Source: JAOPZW01 sp963764585 (GTDB lineage: Bacteria > Actinomycetota > Thermoleophilia > Solirubrobacterales > Solirubrobacteraceae). Taken from it: a stretch of DNA of 64,000 nt. Shown piece after piece: positions 51,694 through 59,535 of the stretch. How positions within the stretch are numbered: position 1 is the stretch's first letter; each line of letters starts with the position of its first letter. The stretch spans positions 135,035 to 199,034 of the forward strand of contig CAVXTB010000014.1 in NCBI GenBank assembly GCA_963764585.1. Reading direction: 5' to 3'. A model generated the notes under the pieces. That model was not told the DNA's origin. It searched no databases and saw only the letters and a list, made by a program, of their open reading frames with translations. The translations under genes and the position numbers were made by a program.

Positions 51694-52493
51694 CGGCGGA
51701 CGGCGGCGGTGAGGGCGGCGGCGGCGCGGGTGGTGTGCGCGGCGAGTGCGTCGTGGTCGAGCGTGGTCGGTTCGTCGGCGGTCTGGGTGACGGCCAGGGC
51801 GGCGATGGCCTCGTCGGCCAGGAGGACCGGCGCGGCGATCGCGCGCGTGTGGGGGTCGTGTTCGCCGGTGTCGGTGTCGGTGGCGTGGCCGCAGGCGCGG
51901 ACGCGGTCCAGTTCGGCGGCAAGGTCGCGCGGGTCGGTGAGCGTGCGCTCGGTTAGCCGTTGGAGCTTGCCGGCGAGCAGGCTGTCGCGCCAGGGCTGGC
52001 GGTGGGCGAGCAGCGCCTCGCCGGGTGCGCTTGCGTGCGCGGGCGCGAGCTGGCCGAGGATCGGTTTGGGGACGGGGCCGCGCGGGTCGGCGTCGAGGAT
52101 GCAGACGACGTCTGCGTAGCAGGGGATCCACAGCTGCGCGTGGCGGCCGATCGTGGTGGCGAAGGTTGCCACCCAGGGTGCGGCGAGGATCGGGAGCTCG
52201 TCGCGGGCGATGGCCTGGCGGCCCAGTGCGGCCAGGCGGCGGGTGAGGTGGTAGCGGCGCCGCGGCCCGGGGGCCAGCGCTGCGCAGTCCTCGGCCCCAA
52301 GGCGCCGCAGCAGCCGCCGGGCGGTGCGCTGATGGATCTGCAGCGCGGCGGCGAGCTCGGGCGCCGACAGCGGCCGGAAGGCCAACCGCTCGAGCGCGTG
52401 GACGGTGCGCATGACCGAGTAGGCGCCGACCGGCTCGCTGACGGGCCGGCGGCGGCGAGGCGGCTCGCCGCCGCCGTCGTTTGGGTCGCTCAT
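51684..52493 (-). CDS. IclR-family transcriptional regulator
   Basis: A 269-residue protein. The N-terminal winged helix (MRTVHALERLAFRPLSAPEL, AAALQIHQRTARRLLRRL) is followed by the effector-binding domain (LPILAAPWVATFATTIGRHA, WIPCYADVVCILDADPRGPV, ATDTDTGEHDPHTRAIAAPV). IclR proteins sense small aromatic or carboxylic metabolites and usually regulate a neighbouring catabolic gene; here the quinone oxidoreductases are the likely targets. It starts three bases after a small winged-helix gene, so it is third in a minus-strand operon. Confidence 0.87.
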   Translation of the reverse strand: MSDPNDGGGEPPRRRRPVSEPVGAYSVMRTVHALERLAFRPLSAPELAAALQIHQRTARRLLRRLGAEDCAALAPGPRRRYHLTRRLAALGRQAIARDELPILAAPWVATFATTIGRHAQLWIPCYADVVCILDADPRGPVPKPILGQLAPAHASAPGEALLAHRQPWRDSLLAGKLQRLTERTLTDPRDLAAELDRVRACGHATDTDTGEHDPHTRAIAAPVLLADEAIAALAVTQTADEPTTLDHDALAAHTTRAAAALTAAVRRHP

Positions 52494-52496
52494 CGC

Positions 52497-52763
52497 TCAG
52501 ATGCGCAGCTCGTCGAAGCGCACCGCGGCGCGCGTGGCGAAGACGAACGCGCCGTGACGGTGCGCCAGGCCGGCGCCCGCCAGGTCGCGGATGGCATTGT
52601 TGATCGCGTCGCGCGCCCCGAACTCGTCGGGGCGATCGGTCATCTCGCGAACGATCTCCTCGACCGACCGCTGGGCGGGATGAGCGAGCAGCAACAAGGC
52701 CAGCACGGCCTCCTGCAGCGTGTCCTCGCGCTCGGCCACCGACCGCTCGTCATCGGCGGTCAT
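52497..52763 (-). CDS. Small winged-helix protein (88 aa)
   Basis: It starts MTADDERSVAEREDTLQEAV. Helices LQEAVLALLLLAHPAQRS and VEEIVREMTDRPDEFGARDA are followed by NAIRDLAGAGLAHRHGAFVF (recognition helix and wing), ending AVRFDELRI. The ending is similar to that of the gene just upstream (LRFDDLWPVRT), so the two look like paralogues with complementary winged helices. The start overlaps the upstream stop by ATGA. Such pairs occur on actinobacterial mobile elements; the DNA target is unknown. Confidence 0.65.
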   Translation of the reverse strand: MTADDERSVAEREDTLQEAVLALLLLAHPAQRSVEEIVREMTDRPDEFGARDAINNAIRDLAGAGLAHRHGAFVFATRAAVRFDELRI

Positions 52764-53041
52764 GTGCGCACCGGCCACAAGTCGTCAAAGCGCAGCGCCG
52801 CTGCGGTCGGGCGGACCCGATCGCCGTCGCGGGTCGCGAGACCGGCGTGCACGAGCGCATCGACGGCGGCCTCGACGTCGGCCTCAAGCTCCCTGAGGCC
52901 CCATGCGAGCTTTGCGATCGCGTCGCGCTCCGGCGGCGGCGCGGTGACCAGCTCCAGCAGCACCCACCGCTGCACGCGATGCTGCACCGACTGGGGGGAG
53001 GGGGCGCCCGACGGGGCGCCCGGGTTAGGGTGATCCTGCAT
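52760..53041 (-). CDS. Small winged-helix protein (93 aa)
   Basis: The ATG after AGGAGG and a 10-base spacer is chosen (MQDHPNPGAPSGAPS); an in-frame ATG 21 codons upstream is open. A proline-rich N-terminus is followed by a winged-helix body: HRVQRWVLLELVTAPPPERD, AIAKLAWGLRELEADVEAAV and ALVHAGLATRDGDRVRPTAA. First gene of the three-gene operon with a paralogue and an IclR regulator. Confidence 0.65.
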   Translation of the reverse strand: MQDHPNPGAPSGAPSPQSVQHRVQRWVLLELVTAPPPERDAIAKLAWGLRELEADVEAAVDALVHAGLATRDGDRVRPTAAALRFDDLWPVRT

Positions 53042-53234
53042 AGGAGCCTTGCCTCCTGTGCCAGCCCCGGGGACGTCATCAGCGTCGCCCGGGGCGCTTT
53101 GCATGTGGTTACGGCCTTCGCACGCTTGACGGGGGATGGGATGGTTCGTGCGTAGCCGGTGCCAGGTCATGCTCGTGCGTAAGTGATAGGCGTCAACTGC
53201 CTTGCACAGAGAATGGGCAGTCTGCAGCCTGTTC

Positions 53235-53464
53235 ATGATTCCTCCGGCCTCGCCACCTGATCCCGAGCTGGCCCGCGTCCTGCGCGCGCTGCGGGCCAAG
53301 GATGGCCGCTCGCAGGAGGCTCTCGCCCATGACGCGGGTTGACGGTCGGTGCGCTGGCGCGGATCGAGCGCGGCGAGACAAACCCCACGTGGAAGACGGT
53401 CCGGCGGATCGCGGTCGCGCTTGGTGTCTCGATGGCGGCGCTGGGCCGCGCGGTCGAGAAGTAG
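53235..53464 (+). pseudogene. XRE-family helix-turn-helix protein, frameshifted
   Basis: The start MIPPASPPDPELARVLRALR leads into the helix-turn-helix (GRSQEALAHDAG) and then a stop. A missing T (GGTTGACG instead of GGTTTGACG) explains it: in the next frame GALARIERGETNPTWKTVRR and IAVALGVSMAALGRAVEK complete a normal ~76-residue Cro/C1-type regulator. Small XRE regulators are common next to integrases. Confidence 0.72.
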
Positions 53465-53495
53465 CGCCACGCTAGGCGACGTCGGCAACGTACGG

Positions 53496-53739
53496 CTAAG
53501 TGGCGTTGTCCTCGGTTTCGGCGGTCGCCTGCCGATTGAATTCGCGGAGCACGGTGCTGTCCGTGAGGACCTTGAGCGCGGCTACGTGCGACAGGTCGAC
53601 GCGCAGTTCGGCGGCGCGACTCGCCTCGATCAGTCTGGCGGCATGCAGATAGGTGGTGCGGTCGGCGGCGTCGGTGAAGTAGCGGCCGGCGAGTTGGTCG
53701 AGGCAGTCGACGAAGGAGCCGCGCTGGTCCCAGGCTACG
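53496..53739 (-). pseudogene. Start-less C-terminal gene fragment abutting the right att site
   Basis: An open frame with good coding character (AHVAWDQRGSFVDCLDQLAG, DAADRTTYLHAARLIEASRA, HVAALKVLTDSTVLREFNRQ) ends in TAG at its low-coordinate end. No start is available because the frame runs straight into the 54-bp att repeat. It appears to be the 3' part of a gene cut by recombination at this site. No family is recognised. Confidence 0.45.
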
Positions 53740-53793
53740 TGAGCTACCGCATGGGCCCGCCAGGACTCGAACCTGGATCTGACGGATTATGAG
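53740..53793 (-). repeat. Right att site: tRNA(CAU) 3' half, 54-bp direct repeat
   Basis: It is identical to 42,029-42,082, with the same tRNA 3' half and 12 following bases. The integrase gene ends only 40 bp away on the same (minus) strand, a typical attP/attR position. No 5' tRNA half is present. Confidence 0.88.
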
Positions 53794-53810
53794 ATGGAGC
53801 GCACCCCTGC

Positions 53811-53834
53811 GACTTGGCTTCAGTTAGCCAAATC
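53811..53834. repeat. Inverted repeat next to right att (putative integrase arm site)
   Basis: GACTTGGCT-TCAGTT-AGCCAAATC, 17 bp after the att repeat, with one G-T type mismatch. It overlaps the stop codon of the integrase gene. See the matching site at 42,100-42,123. Confidence 0.6.
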
Positions 53835-55047
53835 AGGCGCGCTCAGTTGCGCTGGTTTGCGGGGGCATGTCGCTAGTTCGGGGCACATCTCGGGGCACGT
53901 TTTCGGCCGTGAATGCGGCCGTGAGCCTCGCCGCGTCGTCGTGCGCCGGCACGTAGTGGAGGTAGCGCATCGTGGTCTGGATATCGGCGTGGCCCATCCA
54001 TGCCTGGATCTTGCGCAGATCTATGCCTTTGGCCGCGCACTGCGTGCCGAACGTGTGCCGCAGGTCGTGGAAGACGATCGGCTCGTCCTGGTCACGCAGG
54101 TGGCCGAGCTCGGCGGCATCGAGCGCTTCGTAGAACTCGTCGCGGACGACGTTGTCGTCCTGGTGCCCGCCAACCTCGTCGCAGAACACGAGGTCGGCAG
54201 GGCTCGTGAAGTGCTCGCGGCGGCTGAGTGCGTCGAGCGCGAGCACGGCCTGATCTGAGAGCGGCACGCTGCGCCGCCGGTGGCTCTTCGGGCTGTCCTC
54301 CTCGCCCTCCACGTAGTTGCGCTGCACGTGCAGGATGCGGTTGGCGAAATCCACGTGCCGCCAGCGCAGCGCCAGCAGCTCGCCCATCCGCAGCCCGGTA
54401 AACGCCGCTGTCAGGATGACCGCCCGCAGCAGCGGTGTGGCAGCTTCTCGCCCAACCGCGGCAACCTGCTCGACGCTCAGGACGTTGAAGTCCTCGGAGC
54501 GCCTGACCGTGACCTTCTCGGCGTCCGCACACGGGTTCGAGGTGATCCAACCCTTGCGCTTGGCGCGGGCCATGATGCCGTGCAGGATGACGAGGACCTT
54601 CTGCGCGGTCCGGTGCGACACGCGCTTGAGGAGCTGGTCCTTGAACGCGTCAACGTCGCGGGTGGTGATGTCCTCCACGGGTGTGTCCTCGCCGAAGTAG
54701 GGGAGGAGATCGTGGTCGATGACGTTGCTGTAGTCGTTGATCGTGGAGCGCTTGCGCTGCTTGTCGTGCTCCAGGTAGCGCAGCCGCTCGGCGCACGCCC
54801 CCTTGAACGTCACGTGGCTGGGGGACAGGTTGACCAGCGGGTCATCGCCGGCCAAGATCGCCTCGAGCCTCGCCTCGGCCTGCCTGGGCGTGACGTAGCC
54901 CGGAGGCGGCGGTGTCCGCTTCTTCCACAGCCTCCCCAGCCGGCGCTGCGGCTCCGTGCCATCGGGCAGCTTGAGCTTGGCGTACGCGATTGGGCCACTC
55001 TTACGCTCGATGATCCGCACGTGGCCGGTGGCGTGCCCGCTGCTCAT
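53833..55047 (-). CDS. int: Tyrosine-type site-specific integrase
   Basis: A 404-residue integrase. An N-terminal arm-binding domain (HVRIIERKSGPIAYAKLKLP), a core-binding SAM-like domain (TFKGACAERLRYLEHDKQRK, then DDYFG-like LLPYFGEDTPVEDIT) and the catalytic domain are all present. Catalytic motifs: Arg in AFTGLRMGELLAL, HxxR in VFHDLRHTFGTQ, and His and Tyr in MGHADIQTTMRYLHYVP. All six usual positions look intact. The start MSSGHATGHVRI fits the family. It ends at the right att-arm repeat and is preceded by a small excisionase, so the module int-xis-att is complete. Confidence 0.93.
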   Translation of the reverse strand: MSSGHATGHVRIIERKSGPIAYAKLKLPDGTEPQRRLGRLWKKRTPPPPGYVTPRQAEARLEAILAGDDPLVNLSPSHVTFKGACAERLRYLEHDKQRKRSTINDYSNVIDHDLLPYFGEDTPVEDITTRDVDAFKDQLLKRVSHRTAQKVLVILHGIMARAKRKGWITSNPCADAEKVTVRRSEDFNVLSVEQVAAVGREAATPLLRAVILTAAFTGLRMGELLALRWRHVDFANRILHVQRNYVEGEEDSPKSHRRRSVPLSDQAVLALDALSRREHFTSPADLVFCDEVGGHQDDNVVRDEFYEALDAAELGHLRDQDEPIVFHDLRHTFGTQCAAKGIDLRKIQAWMGHADIQTTMRYLHYVPAHDDAARLTAAFTAENVPRDVPRTSDMPPQTSATERA

Positions 55048-55120
55048 GACGCTCCTCTGGTCTTGGGCCGCGGCCTGGCGGCGCGCCAACACCCCGGCCC
55101 GCTTCGTTGCCGCGCGGACC

Positions 55121-55321
55121 CTACGCCGCCTCACGGCGCCGGTCCAGTTCACCGAGCTCGAAGCGCTCGATCGCGTCAACGCGATAGCGGTAGTAGCGCC
55201 CCAGCTTGACCACCGGGATCTTGCCGTCCCGCGTGAGGCGATACACGTGGCTCGCCGGCACTTGCCAGCGCTCGGCGAGCTGCTCGGCGGTAAGAAGCTG
55301 CGCTGCCGTGACGCCGGTCAC
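55121..55321 (-). CDS. xis: Excisionase/AlpA-like helix-turn-helix protein
   Basis: A 66-residue MerR/Xis-type DNA-binding protein: LLTAEQLAERWQVPASHVYR (helix-turn-helix), LTRDGKIPVVKLGRYYRYRV (wing), then a short acidic/basic tail. It lies 73 bp upstream of the integrase on the same strand, the standard excisionase position. It would bind near att and steer the integrase toward excision. Confidence 0.85.
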   Translation of the reverse strand: MTGVTAAQLLTAEQLAERWQVPASHVYRLTRDGKIPVVKLGRYYRYRVDAIERFELGELDRRREAA

Positions 55322-56120
55322 CGCAGCGCCTCGCCGCGCCGCAGCTTCGAGGCGAAGTGCCGCGTCGCCGGCGGGGCGACAGGCGAGAGCGAGAGCGAGA
55401 GCGCGAGGCGAGCGACAGTCGAGATCATCGCGGTAAGAAGCGCCGAAATTGCGGCATCAGCTACGTACGGGATTGCTAGGACGAAGCCTCTCCGCATCGA
55501 GGCAGAACCGCACGTCGCGTCGAGCCGAGGCTGCGGGTGCCCGCCAGGTCGGGGTTCCGCGACCCTCAGCCCGGGGCTATTCGATCAGCAAGGCGATCGG
55601 GTCGTCGCGCCGGGCTCGACGGGGCGCCGGCTGCTGGTTGAGGACGACCATGGCGCCTCCCGCGGGCGCCGATATCGAGCAGCCCGATTGCGTGGCGGCG
55701 GGCGTCGGCGGGCCGTCGTCCTCTCACACGGCGGGCGTCCACCGATGGCCGTCCCGGTGGGGGAGGGTCCGCTCGGCGACGCTTGGGACATCAAGAGACG
55801 GTCGACCCGGGCCTGGTTTGCGCCCGCTTTCGCCCGCGGTTGCGGTCGTCCGCACGCGCCCGGACGGCGCGCTCGCGTGTCGGGGCATGAAAATCGTGCT
55901 CGGAGGGTTGCTGTCCGGTCCTGACCTTACGGTCGGGTGACCGGGACAGGGGCTTTCTGGGAGAACGTTGTCGGGCAGGCCGCTTTGGACGATGCGCTTC
56001 GAGCGCGGGCTTGTCTCTTTTGGCCGCCCCTGCGACTTGCCCGGGTTGTGCCGTGAGCACGTATCGGTCGTTGTTGTTCGCCCGCTGGTTCTCCCTCGTC
56101 ATCGACGCGAGGAGGTTGTC
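55322..56120. other. Intergenic region between excisionase and IS110
   Basis: I see no gene. The last ~190 bp before the transposase start are probably the IS110 leader, but the exact IS end could not be defined; IS110 elements usually lack terminal inverted repeats. Confidence 0.45.
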
Positions 56121-57380
56121 GTGAGCGGGTCGGTCGGTAGGGCGATCGGGTTAGACGTGCACCGCGATTTCTGCGAGGTCGCGATCTGCGAGGCGGGGGT
56201 GGTGCGGTCGGCGGGGCGGATCAAGACGTCGCCGGACGCGCTTGAGCTGTTCGCCCGGAGCCTCGGGCCGCGGGATCGGGTGGCGTTGGAGGTGACCGGC
56301 GGGGCGTGGGAGATCGCCAGGATCCTCGAGGGGCATGTGCGCCGGGTGGTCGTCGTGAGTCCTGACGACACGGGGATCCGCCAGGCGCGCGCGAAGACCG
56401 ACCGGCTTGACGCGCGCACGCTGGCGAGGTTGTTGTGGGCCGGGGAGCTCGACGCGGTGTGGATGCCCGACGAGCGCTGCCGGGTGATGCGCCGCCGGCT
56501 GGCACGCCGTGAGCAGCTGGTGCGCTCGCGCTCGCGCGCCAAGAACGAGATCCACGCGGTGCTGATGCGCCGATTGAAGGGCAAGCCGCCCGTCTCGGAC
56601 CTGTTCGGGGTCAAGGGACGCAACTGGCTGCGCGAGCTTGAGCTGCCCGTCGAGGAGGCAGAGACGGTCCATGGCGCGATGCGTCACATCGAGTTCCTCG
56701 ACTCAGAGATCGCCGAGGTCGAGCGGCTGATCGCCCGCGAGGCGCTGCGCTCGGCCGACGCACGGCGGTTGATGACCGTGCCCGGGGTCAACGTGATTTG
56801 CGCGGCATCGTTTCTGGCCGCGATCGGCGATATCCGCCGGTTCGGGACCTCGCGGCAGCTGGTCGCCTATCTCGGGCTTGACCCGAAGGTTCGCCAGTCG
56901 GGCAGCGACCCCGCCCGCGGCGGGCGGATCTCCAAGCGCGGGTCGGCGTCGGCCCGCTGGGCGCTGGTCGAGGCGGCATGGAGCGTCGTCGGTCAGCCCG
57001 GCCCGCTGCACGCGTTCTATGAGCGGGTCCGCGCCCGCCGCGGCCACGGCAAGGCCGTCGTCGCGTCGGCGCGCAAGCTCGCGACCCTGTTCTGGTGCCT
57101 ACTCTCGCGCGGCGAGGACTACGCCCACCAGCAGCCGTCGCTGACCGCCAAGAAGCTGCGGCTGCTCGAGATCACCGCCGGCGCCCCGGCGCTGAGGGGC
57201 AAGCGGACCGGCGTGTGGGCGACCCGCGAGCGGATGCGCCACGCCGAGCGCGAGCTCGCCCAACAGGCCGAGGCCTCCTACACGCGAATGGTCCGCGACT
57301 GGCAAGCAGCCAGGCCGCAGACGGCCAAGGCAGCCAAGCCCGCGAAGGTGGGCGCGAGCGTGACACCGGGGCGCGCATAA
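56121..57380 (+). mobile_element. IS110-family transposase
   Basis: A 419-residue transposase read from GTG, 6 bases after GAGGAGG. The N-terminal RuvC-like DEDD domain shows RAIGLDVHRDFCEVAIC, RVALEVTGGAWEIAR and KTDRLDARTLARLLWAG. The C-terminal Transposase_20 domain has RRLMTVPGVNVICAASFLAA, QLVAYLGLDPKVRQSGS and the serine motif region GRISKRGSASARWALVEAAW. The reading frame and all acidic positions look intact, so it may be active. IS110 elements encode a bridge RNA in the non-coding ends; the flanks of about 190 bp upstream and 100 bp downstream are the places to look. Confidence 0.93.
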
Positions 57381-58308
57381 CAGTGGCCCTCGAAGGGCAA
57401 CGTCGCGCGGCAGGTCACTAAAGCCCCAGACGCCTGCACTTCGACACGTCATCGGCTCGCGCCCAATCACAACCTAACGCGCCTCACCGCCGTCGACCAC
57501 CCCGACGCTGAGCTTCCCTGCGCAAATACCGGCGCCGAGCGGCCCGACAGCGGGCTCCCACCAGCCCGACCGACCCCACAGCAGGCGATCCGCGGCCTCC
57601 GCGCCCCATCCGCGACCGATCTGATCTCCCAAACCAGCCCGAAAGTTGTCCCCGGACCCTTGACTTTCATCGGTCGTCCGGAGCGGGCGTGCGCTCGCTG
57701 CGAGCGAAGAAGCCCGCATCCGTCGAGATGCAGGCGTCCGCCGGTGCCCGATCGACCGTCGACTCGCTACCGCAAGTGTGGACGAGCGACTGCGGCGCCG
57801 TCGCGGGCCCGATCTGCACAACGCGGTGCCTGTCGAGGACTGTTTGTACGCGTAAGTCGTCTGATCCGGGCCGAGTCCCACTTGCCCGACGGCGTTGATG
57901 CAGTGGCCGCGTCGGCCGTGTGAGCGCCGGCGTGGGCCGCCCCCGCTGCCTCGCCAAGCTCGCACCGCGCTTCGCTGCGGGAGGTGGCGGCCGCCGCCGA
58001 TGGCGATCGGGCGATCGCGTTCTGCGGTTCCGGCCTCGCTCCCAACGTTCGAGCTGGCGAACCGCGCGCGACAGCGACGAGGGCGATGTCCAGCGCGTCT
58101 GCCGCGCGGTCGAGGTGCCCTCCTCGGCGAGCAGCGCGAGTTGCCCGAGGAGCCGCGGGTTGGAGGCCTGTCATCACCGGCATCTGACCCCATCGTTCGC
58201 GCGCACAGCGAGCCGGGCCCGACAGGCGCGATCGGCTCAGCGGGCGAGCCTCTGACGAGTGCCGAGCGGAAGGGGTAGGGTCGGTTCCCAGGTTGACGGA
58301 GGGCCCGC
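57381..58308. other. Intergenic region
   Basis: The first ~100 bp belong to the 3' flank of the IS110 element. In the rest no conserved protein or RNA is recognised; a minus-strand frame ending at 57,474 has plausible amino-acid composition but no start or family. Confidence 0.4.
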
Positions 58309-59535
58309 ATGGGCGTGAGCGTGGCGGACGTGTTGAGCGAGCATGGGTCACCTTTGTGGCTCGCGAACCTCGATGTCTTGCGTGACCGCTGGCGTTCGTT
58401 CACAGCCGCGTGGGAGAACGTCTGGCCGGAGGTGGAGGTCGCCTATTGCTACCAAGCCAACCGCATGCCGGCGATCCTGCGCACGTTGGCCGCCGCGGGC
58501 GCGGGTCACATGGTCGCCTGCGAGGCCGAGTACGTCCTCGCGCGGACGGTCGTGCGCGCCCCCGGCAAGCGGATCATCGTCCAGGGACCGTACAAGTCGG
58601 TGGGCCTGCTTGAGAGCGCCGCGCGCGACGGGGCGCTGGTCGTCGCCGACAGCGAGGATGACCTGCGCCGCGCGACCGCCGCCGGAGTGCGCCGTCTGGG
58701 CCTGCGCGTCGAGACGGCTGCGGTGGGCCACGGCCCGAGCCACTACGGCGTGCCTGACGCCAAGGTGACCGCGGCGCACCGCGACGCCGCCGCCCGCGGT
58801 CTGCGCTTGGAGGCGCTCGCCTTTCACCTGCCTGTCACGGGCTTCGAGCGTCCGCTCTCACAGGTCGGGCAGTTCACCGAGGCCGTTGTCACGCGCTGGC
58901 CTCAGCCGCCCGAGCGCTACGCGGCGGCGACGCGACTCGTGGCGTCGCTCGCCGTTCGACTCGGCGTGCCCGTGGTCGACGTCGGCGGCGGCATGCCCCC
59001 CGCGCCCGACGAACAGTTGTACGCGCGAACCGTCGCGGGCGCACTCGGCGCGGTGGGCTTCGAGGGTCGGCTGTTGGCCGAACCGGGGCGCGCGATCGTG
59101 GGCGAGGCCGTCGAGCTCGCTTGCACCGTGCGGGCGGTCAAGCGCCTGTCGGACGGAACGCGATGCGTCGTCGTCGACGCCGGTACGGATCTGCTGCCCG
59201 GCGTCCGGTGGCGCTGGCCGCACGTCGACGCGCCATACGCCACCGGCCCATCCGTCGGTCCGGCCCTGATCGCGGGCGCGCTGTGCGCGCATCTCGAGAT
59301 CCTGCACCCACGCGTCGAGCTGCCGGCGGTTGCCGAGGGCGAGGTCCTGCTGATTCGCCGCGTGGGTGCCTACAACCAGTCGCAATCGACACAGTCAGGC
59401 GACCTGCGCCCGGCAGTCATCGCGCGCGACCGAGGCGGATGGCGCCCCTGCGAACGCCGCGAGACGATCGAGGACCTGATCGCCACCGACCTCGGCGAGC
59501 GACCCGCGCCCGCGATCACAGCACCAACGGCCTAA
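58309..59535 (+). CDS. Fold-III PLP-dependent decarboxylase homologue lacking the catalytic lysine
   Basis: A 408-residue relative of diaminopimelate/ornithine decarboxylases (alanine-racemase fold). The barrel start reads VEVAYCYQANRMPAILRTLA: the PLP lysine of the usual YxxKAN motif is Gln49 (codon CAA). Other hallmarks remain: GHMVACEAEYVLARTVV, LEALAFHLPVTG, the phosphate-binding VVDVGGGMPPAP, LLAEPGRAIVGEAV and GALCAHLEIL in place of GxLCxxxD. Without the lysine it cannot form the internal aldimine, so a binding or regulatory role, or a recent inactivating mutation, is likely. The frame is otherwise intact. Confidence 0.8.
   Translation: MGVSVADVLSEHGSPLWLANLDVLRDRWRSFTAAWENVWPEVEVAYCYQANRMPAILRTLAAAGAGHMVACEAEYVLARTVVRAPGKRIIVQGPYKSVGLLESAARDGALVVADSEDDLRRATAAGVRRLGLRVETAAVGHGPSHYGVPDAKVTAAHRDAAARGLRLEALAFHLPVTGFERPLSQVGQFTEAVVTRWPQPPERYAAATRLVASLAVRLGVPVVDVGGGMPPAPDEQLYARTVAGALGAVGFEGRLLAEPGRAIVGEAVELACTVRAVKRLSDGTRCVVVDAGTDLLPGVRWRWPHVDAPYATGPSVGPALIAGALCAHLEILHPRVELPAVAEGEVLLIRRVGAYNQSQSTQSGDLRPAVIARDRGGWRPCERRETIEDLIATDLGERPAPAITAPTA

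Noticed and set aside
57474..58403. A 309-residue minus-strand protein
   Set aside because: Arginine-rich and unconserved over most of its length, and it overlaps the start of the PLP-enzyme homologue; only its C-terminus has plausible composition.
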